DNA from: an uncultured Roseobacter sp.
Lineage (GTDB): Bacteria; Pseudomonadota; Alphaproteobacteria; Rhodobacterales; Rhodobacteraceae
Reading direction: 5' to 3'
DNA length: 64,000 nucleotides
Assembly: GCA_947501635.1 (NCBI GenBank)
Contig: CANMWT010000004.1
Coordinates: 248,001-312,000 of the forward strand
The translations under genes and the position numbers were made by a program. The notes beneath the pieces were generated by a model. That model did not search any database and was not told the DNA's origin. It worked only from the letters and a program-made list of their open reading frames with translations. This document shows positions 63,329-64,000 of the stretch, one piece after another (position 1 is the first letter of the stretch; the number at the start of each line of letters is the position of its first letter).

Positions 63329-63591
63329 AGGGCTGATGTGGTAAAAAACCGATAATCCAGTGCTTTTACACTTCAAACGGCCATAAAAGTGAACAACCCT
63401 GTTTTCCGAAAAGGCGCTGGCGTCACGGGAAGGCACTACATCCGCCGACCTCGCTTTCGATCATCTGAAAAACGTTCTGCGCGCTGCGGGCAAGGTTGTG
63501 CAGGCCCGTACCGTGCTCGTCCCGTGCCAACTTTGCGCATAGCCATGCATCTGGATCAAAGCAGCCTGTGCAAAATCAACCATTGAGTTTC
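63329..63591. other. Intergenic region before gap
   Basis: About 260 bases without a supported gene. The short frame at 63389 has no ribosome binding site or recognisable sequence. No clear terminator with a T-run was found for the GTPase operon here. Confidence 0.5.
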
Positions 63592-63621
63592 TTGTCAAAC
63601 TGTGGTTGTTAGCGCTAACGA
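63592..63621 (+). promoter_or_regulatory. Putative gap promoter overlapped by a LacI-type palindrome
   Basis: TTGTCA (63592) and TAACGA (63616) with an 18-base gap make a plausible sigma70 promoter. The perfect 12-bp palindrome GTTAGCGCTAAC (63608-63619) covers the -10 half. Such CG-centred palindromes are typical operators of LacI-family regulators of central carbon metabolism in alphaproteobacteria. Confidence 0.55.
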
Positions 63622-63673
63622 AAACAATGACCATTCATCTGTCGACAGGCGTTGGCATGTTCAGGAGGTTCAA

Positions 63674-64000
63674 ATGTCTACTGCAATAGGAATCAACGGA
63701 TTCGGGCGCATTGGCCGTGGTGTGCTCAGGGCGCTGGTTGAAAACAATATCTCGGATGTCGAAGTTGTTGCCATCAACGATCTGTCCAGCCCTGAAACGC
63801 TGGCGCATTTGCTGCGATACGATAGCGTGCACGGCCGGTTTTCGGGCACAATCGAGGTGCAGAACGACGCGTTGGTTGTGAACGGCAAGACCATAAAGGT
63901 GACAGCGCTGCGCGATCCTGCCGCTTTGCCGTGGGATGGTGTCGATGTGGCCATGGAGTGCACAGGTTTTTTTACGGCACGCGACAAGGCGGCGGCACAT
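63674..64000 (+). CDS. gap: Glyceraldehyde-3-phosphate dehydrogenase, N-terminal part (partial)
   Basis: The first 109 codons are present; the gene runs off the right edge. The start has the NAD fold motif AIGINGFGRIGRGVLRAL, and HLLRYDSVHGRFSG and VAMECTGFF follow, which are hallmark GAPDH segments. AGGAGG precedes the ATG by 7 bases. It serves glycolysis or gluconeogenesis and is different from the arsenate-linked GAPDH at 30758. Confidence 0.95.
   Translation, partial: MSTAIGINGFGRIGRGVLRALVENNISDVEVVAINDLSSPETLAHLLRYDSVHGRFSGTIEVQNDALVVNGKTIKVTALRDPAALPWDGVDVAMECTGFFTARDKAAAH

Noticed and set aside
63389-63586. A 65-codon frame upstream of gap.
   Set aside because: It has no ribosome binding site, and its composition and sequence show no family resemblance.

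Overview
The window looks like chromosomal DNA of a marine Rhodobacterales bacterium (roseobacter group). The evidence is an uptake [NiFe]-hydrogenase locus in the Rhodobacter capsulatus order (hupCDFGHJK-hypAB-hupR-hypCDE), an FnrL-type box, a beta-hydroxyaspartate (bhc) cluster, TRAP/TTT-type and betaine importers, and GC-rich, tightly overlapped operons. No rRNA, tRNA, CRISPR array, insertion sequence or prophage was recognised. The exact genus cannot be read from the sequence.

Layout. 1-9480: the tail of the hydrogenase cytochrome b gene (hupC), then all accessory and maturation genes for a membrane-bound uptake hydrogenase, with the response regulator hupR inside the operon. 9542-12384: hexuronate catabolism (uxaC and a fructuronate reductase-like gene). 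12391-15502 (minus strand): a glycine betaine/proline ABC importer. 15830-19059: a fused alpha/beta E1 dehydrogenase and a FabD-like acyltransferase. 19056-26886: a LacI-type regulator divergent from tctABC, an acylating aldehyde dehydrogenase (SauS-like), an acyl-CoA ligase (SauT-like) and a D-lyxose isomerase-like cupin; I read this as one catabolic operon of uncertain substrate. 26896-32592 (minus strand): modABC molybdate uptake, then an arsenate operon (arsRC fusion, arsenate-linked GAPDH, arsJ).

32779-47592 is a metal-enzyme region: a tungstate importer (tupBCA), a four-gene minus-strand operon with an Mrp-type Fe-S carrier, a c-type cytochrome with a TupA-like N-terminal part, a polyferredoxin, and a periplasmic formate dehydrogenase operon (DUF3305, DUF3306, TorD-like chaperone, TAT peptide, alpha, beta, gamma and a 41-residue peptide). 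Oxyanion uptake, cofactor insertion and formate oxidation are therefore encoded side by side. 47608-53882: a GntR regulator, then bhcR and bhcABCD, which convert glyoxylate plus glycine to oxaloacetate.

54118-63328 is the part most likely to be a little-described system: a membrane-anchored Ser/Thr kinase, an FHA protein, a PP2C phosphatase, three P-loop GTPases (two dynamin-like), a roadblock-like protein and an orphan protein, all on one strand. It resembles the phospho-switch of type VI secretion, but without any secretion genes and with GTPases as the apparent output. The window ends inside a housekeeping gap gene (63674 onward) preceded by a LacI-type palindrome.
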